Assembly (NCBI RefSeq): GCF_010119975.1
Contig: NZ_CP048222.1
Span: forward strand, 744,001-808,000
Direction: 5' to 3'
Length of the DNA: 64,000 nucleotides
Source of the DNA: Rhodocytophaga rosea
Lineage (GTDB): Bacteria; Bacteroidota; Bacteroidia; Cytophagales; 172606-1
The position numbers and the translations under genes were made by a program. How positions within the stretch are numbered: position 1 is the stretch's first letter; each line of letters begins with the position of its first letter. Shown piece by piece: positions 28,601 to 38,741 of the stretch. The notes under the pieces were generated by a model. The model was not told the DNA's origin. It worked only from the letters and a program-made list of their open reading frames with translations, and did no database searches.

Positions 28601-29311
28601 GCCTCTGCCGGGTCTGGTTTTGCCCGGATACAGGGCATCCCATCGGCTGCCCACATAGTTGGCAGAGGTCCCCACTGACTGATACATTCTATTGATCTCG
28701 CTTGTCGAGTGAAAGGAGACATAGCCATCGGCTTGCAAGCCATAGATTTTGCCTTCCAGGATGGTACGGGCAAAATAGCCCTGACCTATATCCGGCTGCC
28801 AGCCGCTAAAAACCAGCTGTGAAAGTGACCGGTCAAGCTTAACCTGGGTGCGGACATTTTCTCCACCTCCGGCCGCCACATAGGCATGGGTTTCATCCAC
28901 AGCTACCGAACTGGTGCCCTCATGATTGCCTAAACCTGATTCCCATTGGCGGTTGGCGCCATTAGGATAACTCGAACCTACCCCCGTGATGAACTCTGCC
29001 TGCAGCCCTGAAGGGGTTTTGAGCAGTTTCCATTTGTATTGTAAAGGATTGGCTAAGGTGTTGCCTTTGCCATCTTTGCCATCCCAAAGCAGGTTATAGC
29101 TGCCTGCATTCTGGCTTTGTCCATGGAGGAGTTCCCGCACAATGGCTCCTTTCTCATCATAGATATTGACGGAGACTTTACCGGAAGAGGGTAAGGAGTA
29201 GTTGACGTAATAGGATTGAGCCATGCTCAGGTATGGCAGCCATAGTAAGATTAGCAGCAGCGCCAGGGGAAGGCGGCTCCTGGTATAAGTAGGTGAAGGA
29301 CATCTATCCAT
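25674..29311 (-). pseudogene. Frameshifted T9SS surface protein: propeller, two PA14, type A sorting domain
   Basis: Restoring one base gives a protein of about 1212 residues. It has a signal peptide (1-32), a FlgD/Ig-like domain (about 33-95), a propeller-like region to about 804, two PA14 domains (about 827-962 and 979-1117) and a T9SS type A sorting domain (about 1127-1212, with YPNPAKGLLN). The break is at 28045-28049, where five C (G on the coding strand) occur against six in the intact paralogue at 34866-34871. The first open part (27995-29311, 438 codons) then ends after a short out-of-frame tail, and the remainder is open from 27917. There is no other lesion, so the change is recent, phase-variable or a sequencing error. 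The first 2.44 kb is nearly identical to the paralogue ending at 36133. Confidence 0.85.
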
Positions 29312-29339
29312 TTTTTCTCTTTTTAAAAGTGTATATTTT
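26897..29339. repeat. Long direct repeat, copy 1 (2443 bp, N-terminal surface-protein module)
   Basis: Collinear with 33718-36161. It covers the first ~804 codons and 28 bp of leader. The only net length difference is the single C at 28045-28049. Large parts, including both sides of position 28805, are almost identical, but differences cluster in a few patches, notably 28805-28844. Confidence 0.95.
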
Positions 29340-30329
29340 ATAATAAGTCAGTAATAGCTTCATTTATTCCTTAACAGGATAATTGCATAAATATCCACCT
29401 AATCACTTTAAGTGTAGCATTTATACTGTCTGGTATCTTTTATTAATAAATAGTGCTTAATGTATATAAGCAATAGCTGGAGGTAAAGAGATAATATAAC
29501 CTTATAGATAGATTGTAAAATTGTGGTCAATCAAAGTTAAATATGCCTATTATTAATAGATATAATTTACTTACACACAAGAGATTGATTTACAGATTGT
29601 ATAACCTTATCAATAATGATTATTTTCTCTTAATAAGAATTTCATTTAAGGAGATAGTTTCGAAGAGAATATAGCTAATCCAAGGATAAGCCTTTTAGCA
29701 ATCTATTACTTACTCCATTAAACGAACTCTAATTTACAATTTAATTTAACAGTATAATATATACTTCTTAAATAGTAGAGGAACCATTGATAAGTATTCA
29801 CCTGGGGATGAGGACGGGGAATTTCTTGCAAATAAATGCAGTTTAGTTTTAAGCGATTTCATAATGCAAAATTTAAGTGTATTTATAATTCTAGCACATG
29901 GGTCTTGTCTTAGTTAGACAAAGATTAATTGTAATATAAAACAAATAGCATTAGTACTTTAGTATTAATCTTATTGATTAAATTATTAACTTAATGAATT
30001 ATTATTTAATAACAAGCTCTAATACAAGCAAATACAATGACATTCAAATTAGTATAAGAATTGAACAAATAAATCAAAACAGATATTTACTGTAGTAAAT
30101 TTATTGTATATTTTTTATCAAAATTAAAGTATTCTTATAAAGCATCATTGTATTCTATATTTGAATTTTATTTAAGCACTAAATATAAAAATAAATGATC
30201 AATAGTTTCATAGTCGTATGTACGAGTTCAAAGCTATAAATCAAAAGATTAAATGCAACTAATTGCTAAAAATTCATTATATATTACACTTATATATTGA
30301 TATATTTATATTATTAGCTAAAAGATATA
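29340..30329. other. Intergenic DNA between the two module-sharing surface genes
   Basis: About 1 kb of very AT-rich DNA with no credible open reading frame or RNA gene. The promoter of the frameshifted surface-protein gene must lie at the left end. The leader shared with the paralogue stops at 29339, so any promoter beyond that is not shared. Confidence 0.5.
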
Positions 30330-30373
30330 AAAGTATCAAGGTTAGTTTAAGATAACTAAACTTTGATACTTTT
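30330..30373 (-). terminator. Terminator hairpin after the SprB-repeat gene
   Basis: Arms about 30330-30347 and 30354-30373 pair over about 19 bp with a one-base bulge, flanked by A and T runs. It lies about 60 bp beyond the stop codon of the minus-strand gene ending at 30434. Confidence 0.65.
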
Positions 30374-30433
30374 ATAAACAAAATAAACATGGACGTATAC
30401 TATTAATTTCAGAATAACTCAAATTTTAATCTA

Positions 30434-33400
30434 TTATCTAATTAAGGTTATAGTTCCTGTTTTGATAGTAATTCGTTTATTACTTTTAATTACATAATAA
30501 TAAGCTTCAGCAAGTAAAGGCTTTCCTTCAAATCTTCCATCCCAGTTGTTAGTATATGGTTTAGCTTGAAATACTTTACTTCCATTTCTATTAAAGATGA
30601 TTACTTCATATTCAGGATGTAACTCAATATTGTCTATCTTCCAAAAATCATTAACGCCATCCTCATTGGGAGTAAACAAATTATCAGGCTTTAAAACTAT
30701 TTCCTGATTTAGTAGAGTAGAACCCTCTAAAATATAAAAGGTCACGGTTAAAGCTGTACCTGGAACATTAGATTTATTGTAAGGGATTGCAGATAATGTA
30801 TATTTTCCCGGGGCTAAATTCCAAGGGCTGAAGTCTTCATAATTATTTCCTGATAGTGAGTATGGAGCAGTATATTCAATTACATATTCAGTATTACCAT
30901 TTAACCCAAACTGAACTTTACTGATAGCATCAGGAGAAGTGGTATTAGCCCGCATATTTAGATTACGGGTAGGCAAAGCAGATAGGATAAGGCTATCTCC
31001 ATTGCGTACCGGATTAAAAGAAGCGATAGGCTGATCGGTATCGGCATTGATCAGGCTGAAGCCGAGGACTGCTACAGGTTCTGTTTTATTGACAAGAACA
31101 GTTTGGCTAACTGAGCATTTATTTTGATCGGTTACTGTAACCGTATAGGAACCGGCAGTAATGCCAGTCAGGTCTTTGGTAGTAGCCCCATTAGACCACA
31201 GATAGGTATATGCTCCAGTTCCTCCACTCACCGTTAGGGTAATCGAGCCATCCTTACCCACAGCCGTTTCATTGCCTGTTTTATTACTAATAATTATTGC
31301 TTGAGGTTGAGTGAGGCTAAGGCTTTTGCTTACTTTGGTTCCTGCCTGATCGGTTACTGTAACCGTATAGGAACCGGCCTGTAAGCCAGATACAGAGGCC
31401 GCAGTAGCTCCGCTAGACCATTGATACGTATAAGGTGCCACCCCTCCACTAACCGTAGCTGATACACTGCCATTATTTTGTCCATTACAAGTGATGTTTG
31501 TAGCGTTAGTAGTAAGAGACAAAGAAGTAGGAAGGGTTACCTTTTCAATAATATAAAAAGTGATGGTTAAAGCTGTACCTGGAAGATTAGATTTATTGTA
31601 AGGAATCGCTTTTAGTATATATTTTCCGGGTGTTAAATTCCATTTAATATAATCATTGTCAGTATCTCCTGCCAAAGAGTAAGGGGCTACAGCTTCAACC
31701 CGGTAATTGGTAGTGGTATTCAAATCAAACTGGACTTTACTGATAGCATCAGGAGAAGTGGTATTAGCCCGCATATTTAGATTACGGGTAGGCAAAGCAG
31801 ATAGGATAAGGCTATCTCCATTGCGTACCGGATTAAAAGAAGCGATAGGCTGATCGGTATCGGCATTGATCAGGCTGAAGCCGAGGACTGCTACAGGTTC
31901 ATTTTTACTCACCACAATGGTTTGGCTGGCTGTACATTTATTTTGATCGGTAACTGTAACCGAATAGGAACCGGCAGTCAAAGATGTCAAATCTTTAGTA
32001 GTAGCTCCATTAGACCATAAGTAAGTATAAGTCCCGGTTCCCCCACTTACCGTTAAACTGATAGATGCATCCTTGCCCACAGCTGTTTCCTGTTTTACGG
32101 TTGTAATGATTTTAATAGGAAGAGGTTGATAAATAACTATTGTCTTGAGCTGTTTATTACCTGCCAAGTCAGTTACCGTTACCGTATAGGAATCTGCTTT
32201 TAATCCAGATACAGATGCTGTTGTAGCTCCAGTAGACCATAAATAAGTATACGGAGATATCCCACCTGAAGCAGTTACTGAAGCAGAAGCATTGCTTGCT
32301 CTATAACAGGTTACATTCTGAGAACTTGCAGCGATGGTTAAGGGAACAGTTGTTTTACTCACCACAATGGTTTGGCTCGCTGTACATTTATTTTGATCGG
32401 TAACCGTAACCGAATATGAGCCTGCAGTTAGCGCCGTTATGTCTTTAGTAGTAGCACCATTGGACCACAGGTAGGTAAATGCTCCAGTTCCCCCACTTAC
32501 TGTTAGGGTAATCGAGCCGTCTTTTCCTGCTACTGTTTCACTTGCTGTCTTATTTGTGATTGTAATAGCTAAAGGTTGTGTAAGGGTAATAGTTTTTGTT
32601 TGTGTAAGACCAGCTTTATCTGTTACAGTTATAGAATAATCGCCAGCTTTCAAGTAATTGATTTGAGCTGCACTTGTACCGTTAGACCAGGCAAATGTAT
32701 AAGGTGCTGTTCCTCCAGTAGCTGTTGCAATTGCACTTCCATCAGTTATTCCATTACAGGTAACATTAGTAAAAGTAACACTAATAGTAAGCGGAACATT
32801 TTTACTCACTACGATGGTCTGGCTGGCGGAGCATTTATTTTGATCAGTGACAGTAACCGAGTAGGAACCGGCAGTAATGCCAGTCAGGTCTTTGCTAGTA
32901 GCCCCATTGGACCACAGGTAGGTATATGCTCCGGTTCCCCCACTCACCGTTAGGGTAATCGCTCCATCCTTACCCACAGCCGTTTCATTGCCTGTTTTAT
33001 TACTAATAGTTATTGCTTGAGGTTGAGTGAGGCTAAGGCTTTTGCTTACTTTGGTTCCTGCCTGATCGGTTACTGTAATCGTATAGGAACCGGCCTGTAA
33101 GCCAGATACAGAGGCCGTAGTAGCTCCGCTAGACCATTGATACGTATAAGGGGCTACCCCTCCACTAACCGTAGCTGATACACTGCCATTATTTTGTCCG
33201 TAGCACGACACGTTCTGTAAACTTGCAGTGATAGTTAAGGGAGCAACTGTTTTACTCACTACAATAGCCTGGCTAGCTGAGCATTTATTTTGATCGGTTA
33301 CTGTAACCGTATAGGAACCGGCTGCAATGCCAGTCAGGTCTTTGGTAATAACCCCATTGGACCATAGGTAGGTATATGCTCCAGTTCCCCCACTCACTGT

Positions 33401-36133
33401 TAGGGTAATCGAGCCATCTTTTCCTGTTATACTTTCAGAAACAGTTGTACTGCTAACTGCTAATATTTTAGGTTGAGCGAGGGTAACTTCTTTACTTAAT
33501 TTTACACCTATTTTATCAGTAACGGTTACAGAATAAGTACCTACTTCTAACCCTGAAACAGCGGCTGTTGTTTGCCCATTGGACCATAGATACGTATAAG
33601 GAGCGGTACCTCCAGTAACCGAAGCAGAGATACTGCCATTATCTAATCCATAACAAGTTACCTGCTCAAGTGTTGTAGCGATATCTAAAGATGCACCAAC
33701 AGTTGTATTAGCTACCATTCCATTAGTACGGTACCAGTTATCCCATCCGGAGATCTTGTAGATACGCACCTCATTTTCAGCTCCCCCGTAATAATACACC
33801 GTGCCATTGCTTGGATCCTCATACAAGCCTCCTGCCCCATTCTCACTAGACTGCGTGTAAGCCGTCATAGGAGCCACCGAGGTATTGGGGTTGTCAAACA
33901 AGCCCCCTACCCATAAGCCATCCTTGTCCCATACATAGGTGAAAGCTGTCCAATCCGTGCGCCCATTATGGCCTCCATTAAAGTCAGCTGCCACCACACA
34001 CTCATGTACTACACCTACCGTATTTTTAAAGGTAGACCATATTTCTCCGGGCAGAATGGTATGGTTCATATCATAATAGTTTTTGGTTTTGGTATTTCTA
34101 CCGGCTCTCCAGGCTAAAGTGCCATCAGCATTGAACTTGAGCAGGTGGACTTCTTCAGGAGTACCCCATCCTTTGTCTCCCATCCCTACAGCTGTGTATA
34201 AAGGATGCCCTACTCCTTTAGAAGCGAAAAAGTGACCAGCGCCATACACGTTAGACTGGCCATCGGATTTGAGCATAAAAGCAGGCCAGGGAGCAAAGTC
34301 TTTAGCCGGAAAGTCTTCATAGACCGGTGAGCCGGCTCCATTCCACTCCCTTATCTTTAACATGGCTATTGTTCCCTTAGATTCTCTGTCATATACATAG
34401 CTGAAATCATCCATTACGCGAATATTTTTAACATACGGCAAGTATTTGATTCTGCGTTTTTCGCTATCCTGTAAGAGTCCATCTCCATTGCCATCGGTCC
34501 AGATCGCTCCATAATCATAATCATTGTTATCAAAGCCAAAGTAAGCAATTACTGCAGGTAATAATTTCCAGTTACTCTCATCTACTTTGAGTACTTTTAT
34601 TTGATTTTGACCGGATCCCATATCAAAGCAGAGATAGGTGGTATTATTGTGCACCAAAGGCTTCCATACACTCAGGCCTGTGCCCATCGAACCATTGTAA
34701 TGCATCTTGCTTTCTGAAAGCAAATTGATGTTATACACTGAATGTACACTCCAGGACTTGCTTGCTAAATCCACCTTGGCTCTGATCAGACACGAATTAC
34801 CCAAAGTAAGCCATACTACCGTAGGATCATTCTGCTCTGCCTGACCGAAAGCCGTCCAGGTGGTGCCCCCCACTAACTCCTTGACCAAACTTCCACTTGC
34901 ATTGATGTAAGCCACCCGGGGAATGGCACGCTTGCCCGGCTCAGTCACATAAAAGCCTCCTTTGTTGTCTGAACATATATCAGAAATATCATAAAAGTCT
35001 GTAGCCACATGCAAACCAAAAGCTCTGCCGGTTTTTCTGCCATAGCTTTTAAGCAAGCTGCCCGAGGAAGAAAACTTCTTGACCTGATTGCCCCCTGCTT
35101 TTTCAGCTACTAAGATCTCTCCTGTGCTTCGGTCCACATCCAAACGCCAGGGAGCATCTAAAGCTGTCGCGGCAATAACCTGCACCAGGGTTTTGTTACT
35201 TCTTGAAAAGCGTACTACTTTTCCTTCAGAGATAGCCAGCACATTGCCTGCATTGTCAATGGCTACTCCCAATGGAGCAGGAATGGTTACCTGGTCTAAG
35301 ACAGCCCCATTAGCCGGGTTACGCCACTGGATCAGGTTCTGTTCTTTGTAGCTGATCACTAGATGAGAAGTGGTGGCGATGCGGGCTCCGGCCATGTCCA
35401 TGAGTTGCATCATGGTGATCTGGCCTCTGCCGGGTCTGGTTTTGCCCGGATACAGGGCATCCCATCGGCTGCCCACATAGTTGGCAGAGGTCCCCACTGA
35501 CTGATACATTCTATTGATCTCGCTTGTCGAGTGAAAGGAGACATAGCCATCGGCTTGCAAGCCATAGATTTTGCCTTCCAGGATGGTACGGGCAAAATAG
35601 CCCTGACCTATATCCGGCTGCCAGCCACTGGCAATGCTCTGCGTTAATTCTAAGTTGAACTTGCCATGGGTGCGGACATTTTCTCCACCTCCGGCCGCCA
35701 CATAGGCATGGGTTTCATCCACAGCTACCGAACTGGTGCCCTCATGATTGCCTAAACCTGATTCCCATTGGCGGTTGGCGCCATTAGGATAACTCGAACC
35801 TACCCCCGTGATGAACTCTGCCTGCAGCCCTGAAGGGGTTTTGAGCAGTTTCCATTTGTATTGTAAAGGATTGGCTAAGGTGTTGCCTTTGCCATCTTTG
35901 CCATCCCAAAGCAGGTTATAGCTGCCTGCATTCTGGCTTTGTCCATGGAGGAGTTCCCGCACAATGGCTCCTTTCTCATCATAGATATTGACGGAGACTT
36001 TACCGGAAGAGGGTAAGGAGTAGTTGACGTAATAGGATTGAGCCATGCTCAGGTATGGCAGCCATAGTAAGATTAGCAGCAGCGCCAGGGGAAGGCGGCT
36101 CCTGGTATAAGTAGGTGAAGGACATCTATCCAT
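30434..36133 (-). CDS. Giant T9SS type B adhesin-like protein with SprB repeats
   Basis: A 1899-residue secreted protein. Signal peptide 1-32; FlgD/Ig-like domain about 33-95; propeller-like region to about 805; eight alternating SprB-type repeats (about 814-1401, two subtypes recognisable by CYGQNNGS and GKDGSITL); a domain beginning FSLINADTDQPI (about 1411-1524); two more SprB repeats (about 1534-1681); a second copy of that domain (about 1686-1804); and a gliding-motility-associated C-terminal domain, the T9SS type B signal (about 1815-1899, with FTPNEDGVNDFW). SprB repeats are known from the Flavobacterium gliding adhesin, so surface adhesion or gliding is inferred. The first 2.44 kb is shared with the frameshifted neighbour, which has a different C-terminus and sorting type. 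The six-C run at 34866-34871 keeps this copy in frame. Confidence 0.9.
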   Translation of the reverse strand: MDRCPSPTYTRSRLPLALLLILLWLPYLSMAQSYYVNYSLPSSGKVSVNIYDEKGAIVRELLHGQSQNAGSYNLLWDGKDGKGNTLANPLQYKWKLLKTPSGLQAEFITGVGSSYPNGANRQWESGLGNHEGTSSVAVDETHAYVAAGGGENVRTHGKFNLELTQSIASGWQPDIGQGYFARTILEGKIYGLQADGYVSFHSTSEINRMYQSVGTSANYVGSRWDALYPGKTRPGRGQITMMQLMDMAGARIATTSHLVISYKEQNLIQWRNPANGAVLDQVTIPAPLGVAIDNAGNVLAISEGKVVRFSRSNKTLVQVIAATALDAPWRLDVDRSTGEILVAEKAGGNQVKKFSSSGSLLKSYGRKTGRAFGLHVATDFYDISDICSDNKGGFYVTEPGKRAIPRVAYINASGSLVKELVGGTTWTAFGQAEQNDPTVVWLTLGNSCLIRAKVDLASKSWSVHSVYNINLLSESKMHYNGSMGTGLSVWKPLVHNNTTYLCFDMGSGQNQIKVLKVDESNWKLLPAVIAYFGFDNNDYDYGAIWTDGNGDGLLQDSEKRRIKYLPYVKNIRVMDDFSYVYDRESKGTIAMLKIREWNGAGSPVYEDFPAKDFAPWPAFMLKSDGQSNVYGAGHFFASKGVGHPLYTAVGMGDKGWGTPEEVHLLKFNADGTLAWRAGRNTKTKNYYDMNHTILPGEIWSTFKNTVGVVHECVVAADFNGGHNGRTDWTAFTYVWDKDGLWVGGLFDNPNTSVAPMTAYTQSSENGAGGLYEDPSNGTVYYYGGAENEVRIYKISGWDNWYRTNGMVANTTVGASLDIATTLEQVTCYGLDNGSISASVTGGTAPYTYLWSNGQTTAAVSGLEVGTYSVTVTDKIGVKLSKEVTLAQPKILAVSSTTVSESITGKDGSITLTVSGGTGAYTYLWSNGVITKDLTGIAAGSYTVTVTDQNKCSASQAIVVSKTVAPLTITASLQNVSCYGQNNGSVSATVSGGVAPYTYQWSSGATTASVSGLQAGSYTITVTDQAGTKVSKSLSLTQPQAITISNKTGNETAVGKDGAITLTVSGGTGAYTYLWSNGATSKDLTGITAGSYSVTVTDQNKCSASQTIVVSKNVPLTISVTFTNVTCNGITDGSAIATATGGTAPYTFAWSNGTSAAQINYLKAGDYSITVTDKAGLTQTKTITLTQPLAITITNKTASETVAGKDGSITLTVSGGTGAFTYLWSNGATTKDITALTAGSYSVTVTDQNKCTASQTIVVSKTTVPLTIAASSQNVTCYRASNASASVTASGGISPYTYLWSTGATTASVSGLKADSYTVTVTDLAGNKQLKTIVIYQPLPIKIITTVKQETAVGKDASISLTVSGGTGTYTYLWSNGATTKDLTSLTAGSYSVTVTDQNKCTASQTIVVSKNEPVAVLGFSLINADTDQPIASFNPVRNGDSLILSALPTRNLNMRANTTSPDAISKVQFDLNTTTNYRVEAVAPYSLAGDTDNDYIKWNLTPGKYILKAIPYNKSNLPGTALTITFYIIEKVTLPTSLSLTTNATNITCNGQNNGSVSATVSGGVAPYTYQWSSGATAASVSGLQAGSYTVTVTDQAGTKVSKSLSLTQPQAIIISNKTGNETAVGKDGSITLTVSGGTGAYTYLWSNGATTKDLTGITAGSYTVTVTDQNKCSVSQTVLVNKTEPVAVLGFSLINADTDQPIASFNPVRNGDSLILSALPTRNLNMRANTTSPDAISKVQFGLNGNTEYVIEYTAPYSLSGNNYEDFSPWNLAPGKYTLSAIPYNKSNVPGTALTVTFYILEGSTLLNQEIVLKPDNLFTPNEDGVNDFWKIDNIELHPEYEVIIFNRNGSKVFQAKPYTNNWDGRFEGKPLLAEAYYYVIKSNKRITIKTGTITLIR
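30915..31081. repeat. 167-bp direct repeat, copy 1
   Basis: This segment matches 31734-31900 base for base as far as I can compare. It encodes the FSLINADTDQPI half of the second such domain in the SprB-repeat protein. Identity beyond what selection would require indicates recent duplication or gene conversion. Confidence 0.9.
31734..31900. repeat. 167-bp direct repeat, copy 2
   Basis: Partner of 30915-31081, in the first FSLINADTDQPI domain. The sequences diverge sharply on both sides of the 167-bp block. Confidence 0.9.
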
Positions 36134-36161
36134 TTTTTCTCTTTTTAAAAGTGTATATTTT
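33718..36161. repeat. Long direct repeat, copy 2 (2444 bp, N-terminal surface-protein module)
   Basis: Partner of 26897-29339. Homology begins in the codons just after the propeller-like module and ends 28 bp upstream of the start codon. On both sides the flanking sequence is unrelated. Confidence 0.95.
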
Positions 36162-36809
36162 TAGCAAGCCATACCCATTTTGAGAACTGGCTTAGCTTGC
36201 AAAAACCAGAATTTAAAGTACTTTCTAAAAAGAATGAGTCTTATCACCGCCATAATCATGTAAGTTAAAACTCAGATTGAGTGGACATTATATGTTAACC
36301 AGGACAGCTTTACATAAGAGATGAGATTGGATAGGTCTTATAACTGTGGCTTTATATACTTATTAATTCATTTTTAATTCTGAGCAGTTATTAAAAAACA
36401 TAATCTAATACAAATCATTGATAATGAGTATATTAATTTATTAGCAAGAATTTTCAGACTTATCTTTCTGATTATAAATAGCCATATTTTTGCACTGTAT
36501 TCAGGCTAATTACTTTAGTAGATTTATTACATCTCTGGGATGGGTATACATTTAGTGTCTCAGTTGTAGAGGATAATTCTAGTTAAAATTGCACAAGCAG
36601 TCTTAAAAGACAGCATCTAAAAGGATGTAGTTCATCCGTATAATAGATCAAATAAAACATGAGCAAAACACAAAATTTATACGCATTCAATAGATGGAAA
36701 ATTGCTTTTTGTTAAGGCAGTTAAGAAACTAGCATATGTTATATAACTAAGTCAGGGCTACTATAAAGACAGACAATTGATGTTACGCCTATTGATTGAA
36801 TTGTAATCC
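36162..36809. other. Intergenic DNA
   Basis: About 650 bp, AT-rich, no gene or structured RNA recognised. It should contain the promoter of the SprB-repeat gene at its left end. I saw no clear terminator for the gene ending at 36810. Confidence 0.5.
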
Positions 36810-38741
36810 TTATTCAATGATTACTTTTTTCCTGATAAGTCCATCTGATGTGATAATGGTTAGGAAGTAGATACCATTATTTAGGTTCAAATGCTGATTA
36901 AATAAATTGACACGATTGATTGGATCTCCATACAAAACTCTCTCTACTATTTTTTTTCCTACAATATCTTCAATCAGAACTACAATTTTTTGATTGTTTG
37001 CAGATGATTTTGTTTCTAAATATAGATGTTTACTGTCGGTTGGATTGGGAAATATAGAATAGTTATTTAGGGCATCTATTGGTAATACTATACTAACAAT
37101 TTTAGAGTATGTGGATTTTCCATTATAATCAGTCTGTTTTAGTCTATAATAGGATATTCCGTGCAAAGGATCGTTATCAATGGCTGAGTAAGACTTCACC
37201 TGATTACTGTTTCCTGCACCTAGTATCTCAAGGATGCTGTTAAAAGAAAGGTTATCAGTAGATCTTTCAATAGTAAAATGAGAATTATTAGCTTCCGAAG
37301 CGGTATTCCATCGCAGGTCCACCGAATTCATGGAAGATCTATGGGCACTGAAAGAGATTAAATCTATAGGCAGTACAACTGTCCCTTCCAGTTTAAGTAA
37401 CCAAAAATCAGCATCCCCTTTACTTGGCGCTGTTTTATTTCCGCTTACATTTGAAAAAGAAGTTCCTGCCAGCAGATAACCACCATCCCTAGTTTCAAGT
37501 ATAGTTGATATAAGGTCTTCCTGTAATCCTCCATATACAGCATCCCATTCTTTTGATCCATCTTCAAATAATTTTATGACCCAATAATCAGATGCACCAA
37601 AATTAGGCTGACTCTTATCTTTATCATTACTAGACAAAGACCATCCTCCCAGCAGAAAACCACCATCTAAGGTTTGGATCACTGATTTTAGCTCATCATC
37701 TAACTTTCCTCCATATTTATATTCCCAAACAACTGAGCCAATACTATTTAATTTTATTATCCAAAAATCTTTGTCATCAGGTTCCCCTAACACCGGATCT
37801 TTGGATTTGGTAGTGCTTCCAATTATATATTCGCCATTATTCGTTTCAAGTATGGAGGTTAGCGTTTCTTCATCCGTGCCGCCAAGCGTAATATCCCACT
37901 CAATCTCCCGTAACTTATTTAATTTGATAATCCATAGATCTGAATCTCCTATCGCATTTTGTGACTTATCCCCACTTTTGTTTGAATAACTACGTCCTGC
38001 AAACAAATATCCTCCGTCAAGCGTCTGAATCGCAGAAATAGAACCTCCATTTTCTACTTCGTTTTCATAATCCGATCCACCTAAACGTTTATCCCATTGA
38101 ACAGTACCTGAGGCACTTAAGCCAATAAGCCTAAAGTCATAGCCTCCTCTGGAGAGATCCCCTCCCAGATCACCTGTATTTGGTGTGGAATTAGTAAATC
38201 CGGCTATTAAATAATTACCATCATTCGACTGTTGGATTGAAAATCCATAATCTTCCTCGTCTCCTCCTATTCTGGTTTCCCATTGAATATTATTTCCGTC
38301 TTCGGATATTTTAACTACCCAGATATCAGAGTATCCTCCTTTGCTAGAACTAGAGATATTTCCACTATTTATTACTGATTCAGTATAGCCTATCAATACA
38401 AATCCCTTATTTATTAGATCTTCAGTTGAATCAAAAACATAATCATTAGCTGAACTACCTAATAATTTGTTCCATTGAACTGTTCCACGTTCGTCTGTTT
38501 TTATTACCCAGTAATCATAATTTCCTTGTGCAGGTCCAGAAACATCCCCATCAATATTATTAGCATTTCCAATCGACAAATATCCTCCATCACTTGTTTT
38601 AATACATTTTACTAAATATTCTCCCCCTTTACCGCCTAAAGAAATATCGCCCATTTGAGTAATTACCTGCCCAAAAGATTCTGAGTATAATCCCAAGAGT
38701 AACAATACATATATATAATACTTTGGATGAATAAATTTCAT
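36810..38741 (-). CDS. T9SS type A secreted protein with repeated DxDxWIIKL-type units
   Basis: A 643-residue secreted protein of unknown function. A signal peptide (about 1-25, ending SFGQ) precedes about eight imperfect repeats (about 30-460) of roughly 55 residues. Each contains a SDYWVIKL- or SDLWIIKL-like strand, a W-D/E-x3-GG turn and a DGGYLLAG-like strand, a pattern expected of a beta-propeller. A domain of about 85 residues with LRWNTASEANNSHFTIERS follows, then a T9SS type A sorting domain (about 565-643, with FPNPTDSKHLYL and a KKVIIE end). I chose the ATG at 38741, which begins the signal peptide; an upstream in-frame Met adds only 13 polar residues. It is probably exposed on the surface or released. 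Confidence 0.85.
   Translation of the reverse strand: MKFIHPKYYIYVLLLLGLYSESFGQVITQMGDISLGGKGGEYLVKCIKTSDGGYLSIGNANNIDGDVSGPAQGNYDYWVIKTDERGTVQWNKLLGSSANDYVFDSTEDLINKGFVLIGYTESVINSGNISSSSKGGYSDIWVVKISEDGNNIQWETRIGGDEEDYGFSIQQSNDGNYLIAGFTNSTPNTGDLGGDLSRGGYDFRLIGLSASGTVQWDKRLGGSDYENEVENGGSISAIQTLDGGYLFAGRSYSNKSGDKSQNAIGDSDLWIIKLNKLREIEWDITLGGTDEETLTSILETNNGEYIIGSTTKSKDPVLGEPDDKDFWIIKLNSIGSVVWEYKYGGKLDDELKSVIQTLDGGFLLGGWSLSSNDKDKSQPNFGASDYWVIKLFEDGSKEWDAVYGGLQEDLISTILETRDGGYLLAGTSFSNVSGNKTAPSKGDADFWLLKLEGTVVLPIDLISFSAHRSSMNSVDLRWNTASEANNSHFTIERSTDNLSFNSILEILGAGNSNQVKSYSAIDNDPLHGISYYRLKQTDYNGKSTYSKIVSIVLPIDALNNYSIFPNPTDSKHLYLETKSSANNQKIVVLIEDIVGKKIVERVLYGDPINRVNLFNQHLNLNNGIYFLTIITSDGLIRKKVIIE

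Noticed and set aside
28805-28844. Possible diversity-generating retroelement (DGR) variable region
   Set aside because: No reverse transcriptase or template repeat is in the window, and differences fall on third codon positions as well as first and second, unlike adenine-directed DGR mutation. Gene conversion fits better.
32576-32953. 125-codon Cys/Ser-rich open frame
   Set aside because: It is antisense to the SprB repeats; the Cys/Ser richness comes from the reverse complement of Thr/Val/Gly-rich repeats.
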